Assembly (NCBI GenBank): GCA_944326495.1
Contig: CALVEE010000002.1
Coordinates: 1-8,781, forward strand
DNA: 8,781 bases
Source of the DNA: Candidatus Gastranaerophilales bacterium
GTDB lineage: Bacteria; Cyanobacteriota; Vampirovibrionia; Gastranaerophilales; Gastranaerophilaceae
Reading direction: 5' to 3'
Below the pieces are notes generated by a model that was not told where the DNA came from, searched no databases, and was given only the letters and a program-made list of their open reading frames with translations. This document shows positions 7,406 to 8,781 of this stretch, piece by piece; position 1 is the first letter of the stretch; every line of letters begins with the position of its first letter. The position numbers and the translations under genes were made by a program.

Positions 7406-7636
7406 ATGAGAGAACGTACTTTTTTGAGAATAATGCTGGATATTATATTCAATAACGCTGTTTTCAGAACAATAGCGTCTATTGTAAATTTTTGTAACGA
7501 ACAGAGGTATTATAACCGAAAAGAATTAAAGTTTTTGAAAAAAATGCCGTTAAATAATAGTGTAGTACAAAACGACTATTACAAAAGCAAATTTGCGTTT
7601 ACCAGTATCACCGGCAAAAGGAAAAATTTAAATTAA
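7406..7636 (+). CDS. Small hypothetical protein, 76 residues, doubtful
   Basis: This short ORF encodes a Lys/Arg-rich protein with a hydrophobic, possibly helical first half (residues 6-29, with LDIIFNNAVFRTIASIV) and a basic tail ending TGKRKNLN. It starts 8 nt after GGAG (7394-7397), which lies just past the hairpin repeat. The SD may therefore be an accident of the repeat. The tail GKRKNLN faintly echoes KGKNLNE in the 89-residue protein downstream, and both begin MRE, so a degraded relative is possible. It is compatible with co-transcription from the 285-residue gene. No family is recognised. It sits in the right strand and order to be real, but small size and lack of homology keep confidence low. 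Confidence 0.4.
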   Translation: MRERTFLRIMLDIIFNNAVFRTIASIVNFCNEQRYYNRKELKFLKKMPLNNSVVQNDYYKSKFAFTSITGKRKNLN

Positions 7637-7638
7637 GA

Positions 7639-7708
7639 TGTTAACATTTGTAACAAATACCTCTCAAAACAAGCAATTATTTGCAATTACATGTTTTATA
7701 ATACATGT
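7639..7708 (+). promoter_or_regulatory. Promoter and operator-like region for the 7738-8352 gene pair
   Basis: TATAAT at 7697-7702 lies inside a perfect inverted repeat, TACATGT (7688-7694) and ACATGTA (7703-7709), separated by 8 bp. A regulator bound there would block the -10 box. Just upstream, GCAATTA occurs twice (7673-7679 and 7683-7689), spaced 10 bp or one helical turn, where the -35 would be. Further up are the palindromes TGTTAACA (7639-7646) and TTTGT-A-ACAAA (7647-7657). No TTGACA-like -35 is visible, which could mean that an activator is needed. The motifs are directly visible; their use is inferred. Confidence 0.5.
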
Positions 7709-7737
7709 AGGCTTAGATCGTATAGGAGTAAAAGCTT

Positions 7738-8007
7738 ATGCGTGAAGAACTACAAGCAAGTATAAAACGGTTAGTGAACTTTATGAATTTTACCAGATCA
7801 TTTTTCAAACGAAAAAATCCATTTAAAGCACTTGCCGTAAGTTTAATTTCCAGCCTAAAGGATATGCTTACCATAAGACAGAAGCTTAAAATGGCAAAGT
7901 ACAGGGTAAACTATCACAAACACCAGCTTCATAAGATGGAAAGTTTAATAGCAGAAAGCAATGAGCACACATTCCTGAAAGGCAAGAATTTAAACGAAAC
8001 AAGGTAG
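7738..8007 (+). CDS. Small, very basic helical protein, 89 residues, function unknown
   Basis: This is a short protein with many Lys, Arg and His residues (for example FFKRKNPFK at 22-30 and RVNYHKHQLHK at 56-66). It is mostly predicted helix: a hydrophobic amphipathic part at about 31-46 (ALAVSLISSLKDMLTI) followed by a basic helix to about residue 72. There is no signal peptide and no known domain. AGGAG at 7724-7728, 9 nt before the ATG, supports the start, with its own promoter upstream. Its stop codon TAG abuts the SD of the next gene, which starts 12 nt later, so the two are almost certainly one operon. A partner or chaperone role for the 110-residue protein, or nucleic-acid or membrane binding, can be imagined but is not shown. 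Confidence 0.72.
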   Translation: MREELQASIKRLVNFMNFTRSFFKRKNPFKALAVSLISSLKDMLTIRQKLKMAKYRVNYHKHQLHKMESLIAESNEHTFLKGKNLNETR

Positions 8008-8019
8008 AAGGAATGTATT

Positions 8020-8352
8020 ATGGGATTAATTGCTTCCAGTTTCAGAATGATGTATCTCACTGCGTATAAGATTACGCTTGAGACTAAAATCCAGTGGATT
8101 GCTTCGGCAAAGATGGAACTTGTTGCCTCTTCTGATGAGATTATGGCACTCGGAAATGATTTGGATCCTGAAAATCCTGCAGTAAAACAACTTGAAGCAC
8201 GAAGAGATAAGTTAATCATACTGGAAAAGAAACTTGATTTACAAATGCAGGAATATCAGAACAGACTCAAGATGGTAGATGCAGAAATGCAATCTGCACA
8301 GGGTGCTGTGGATGCTTCTATTCAGCGTTCTTTCTCCTATAACTTCCAATAA
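8020..8352 (+). CDS. Helical protein, 110 residues, short paralogue of the 591-residue protein
   Basis: The protein is almost all helix. Residues 1-31 (MGLIASSFRMMYLTAYK and on) align without gaps to the start of the 591-residue protein with 12 identities (M1, G2, A5, S6, R9, L13, A15, K17, E21, Q25, I27, A30). The last 40 residues (71-110) align without gaps to its last 40, sharing the L-x-L start, Glu at position 19, Val at 27 and SF near the end. A coiled coil at about 55-95 (EARRDKLIILEKKLDLQMQEYQ) joins the ends. It thus lacks the large middle region. There is no signal peptide. AAGGA at 8008-8012, 7 nt before the ATG, partly follows the stop of the 89-residue gene, showing tight operon coupling. 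The family is unnamed to my knowledge; the role may be a minor subunit or adaptor. Confidence 0.87.
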   Translation: MGLIASSFRMMYLTAYKITLETKIQWIASAKMELVASSDEIMALGNDLDPENPAVKQLEARRDKLIILEKKLDLQMQEYQNRLKMVDAEMQSAQGAVDASIQRSFSYNFQ

Positions 8353-8429
8353 TATGATATTTTCTAATTAGAACTAGGATTTAAGAGGATATAGCGGATA
8401 GTTAATCTATAAATATCATATATTAACTA
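8352..8429. repeat. Two overlapping, mutually exclusive inverted repeats
   Basis: ATATGATATTT (8352-8362) is perfectly complementary to AAATATCATAT (8411-8421), an 11-bp stem with a 48-nt loop. TAGTTAAT (8399-8406) is complementary to ATTAACTA (8422-8429), an 8-bp stem whose loop contains the right arm of the first, so the two cannot form together. The loop also holds the palindrome TCTAATTAGA (8363-8372). The region separates the 110-residue gene from the metalloprotease gene. AT-rich sequence raises the chance of coincidence; no T-run marks a terminator. Confidence 0.45.
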
Positions 8430-8438
8430 ACAAAACTA

Positions 8439-8447
8439 TGTTATATT
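8439..8447 (+). promoter_or_regulatory. Extended -10 promoter of the metalloprotease gene, probably leaderless
   Basis: TGT-TATATT is an extended -10 element followed by 6 nt (ATTATT) and then the ATG at 8454. There is no SD-like sequence. The layout is the same as at the porin gene (TGn, hexamer, 6 nt, ATG). This places the transcript start on the start codon and suggests the gene is transcribed separately from the upstream operon. Confidence 0.5.
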
Positions 8448-8453
8448 ATTATT

Positions 8454-8781
8454 ATGCAGCGAAGGACATACCTTAACGGAAGTGTAAAAGACGGAAAAAT
8501 TATGAGATGGCCGATTAACAATCTGGTCGTCTATATTGCGCCGATGAAATTTTATTCCAAACCTGGAGAAGATGCGAAATTCCGTAAAATGGTAATTGAT
8601 GCATTTAACGTCTGGTGCGCTGCAACAGGCGGTAAGTTGAGGTACAAAGTTACAAGTGTTCTTCTGGAATCAAATATAAATGTTGACTGGAAGCGTGTAG
8701 ACAGACAGGCTCTGGGGCATTGTTACTTCAGCTGGGATCCGCAGGGACGTCTGTATGGCGCAGAAGTCGCAATAGGACTTA
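8454..8781 (+). CDS. Probable matrixin-like (metzincin) metalloprotease, N-terminal part
   Basis: The 109 visible residues run off the window. The pattern fits the N-terminal half of a matrixin-type catalytic domain: WPINNLVVYIAP (residues 19-30), the helix FRKMVIDAFNVWCAATGGKLRY (43-64), a strand with NINVDWKRVD (74-83) where the family often has ADI-x-V-x-W, LGHCYF (87-92), then G-x-x-x-x-AEVAIGL (98-109). In this family the zinc site HExxH follows shortly after, here beyond the edge, so catalysis is unproven. No signal peptide is seen. An in-frame stop at 8424-8426 and no other start codon after it make 8454 the earliest start; ATG 8502 (Met17) is an alternative with only a weak GGA upstream. 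The role would be proteolysis, perhaps at the cell surface. The family assignment is from pattern memory. Confidence 0.68.
   Translation, partial: MQRRTYLNGSVKDGKIMRWPINNLVVYIAPMKFYSKPGEDAKFRKMVIDAFNVWCAATGGKLRYKVTSVLLESNINVDWKRVDRQALGHCYFSWDPQGRLYGAEVAIGL

Noticed and set aside
7673..7708. Short repeats as a CRISPR array
   Set aside because: Only two 7-nt units with a 3-nt gap; no repeat-spacer regularity and no cas genes in the window.
7929..8219. 96-residue minus-strand ORF with a Ser/Ile-rich sequence
   Set aside because: Opposite to two operonic genes with good SDs; its composition is that of an antisense shadow of helical proteins.

Overview
The window looks like chromosomal DNA from an AT-rich, Gram-negative-type bacterium. 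My best guess is a gut member of the non-photosynthetic Cyanobacteria (Melainabacteria/Vampirovibrionia, order Gastranaerophilales). The guess rests on three things. An OprO/P-like outer-membrane porin implies an outer membrane. The proteins starting MGMAASQARYLAL and MSYKNDGY match, from memory only, hypothetical families common in those genomes. Start sites mix Shine-Dalgarno (SD) genes with apparently leaderless ones, which would suit a cyanobacterial relative.

Layout. Positions 1-2764 (minus) hold uvrA, the damage-recognition ATPase of nucleotide excision repair, missing only its last few residues. Positions 2765-3192 are a gene-free stretch with a GC-rich hairpin repeat and a run of ten G. 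Positions 3193-4347 (minus) encode a signal-peptide-bearing outer-membrane porin. A divergent promoter region (4348-4543) leads into a plus-strand cluster. That cluster comprises a 591-residue coiled-coil protein (4544-6319), a 285-residue glycine-rich protein (6483-7340), a doubtful 76-residue ORF (7406-7636), an 89-residue very basic protein (7738-8007) and a 110-residue helical protein (8020-8352). The window ends inside a probable matrixin-like (metzincin) metalloprotease gene (8454 to the edge).

How the genes may work together. The 591- and 110-residue proteins share an N-terminal helix (12 of the first 31 residues identical without gaps) and a C-terminal 40-residue helix ending in SF-x-x-(x)-F. 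The small one therefore looks like the large one with its middle of about 510 residues removed. The 285-residue protein carries a related C-terminal tail. None has a signal peptide. This layout of conserved end helices around a variable middle is compatible with a co-exported or co-assembled surface system, but no function is established and I saw no secretion machinery here.

Non-coding structure stands out. The 6320-6482 gap has two oppositely oriented arrays of 8-nt repeats that fold on each other. Two copies of a CCTCTCC/GGAGAGG hairpin repeat lie at 2982-3048 and 7363-7393, the second supplying the ribosome binding site of the 76-residue ORF. The three genes lacking an SD (uvrA, porin, metalloprotease) each have a -10 hexamer exactly 6 nt before the ATG, as expected for leaderless mRNAs. 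No RNA genes, insertion sequences or CRISPR arrays were recognised.
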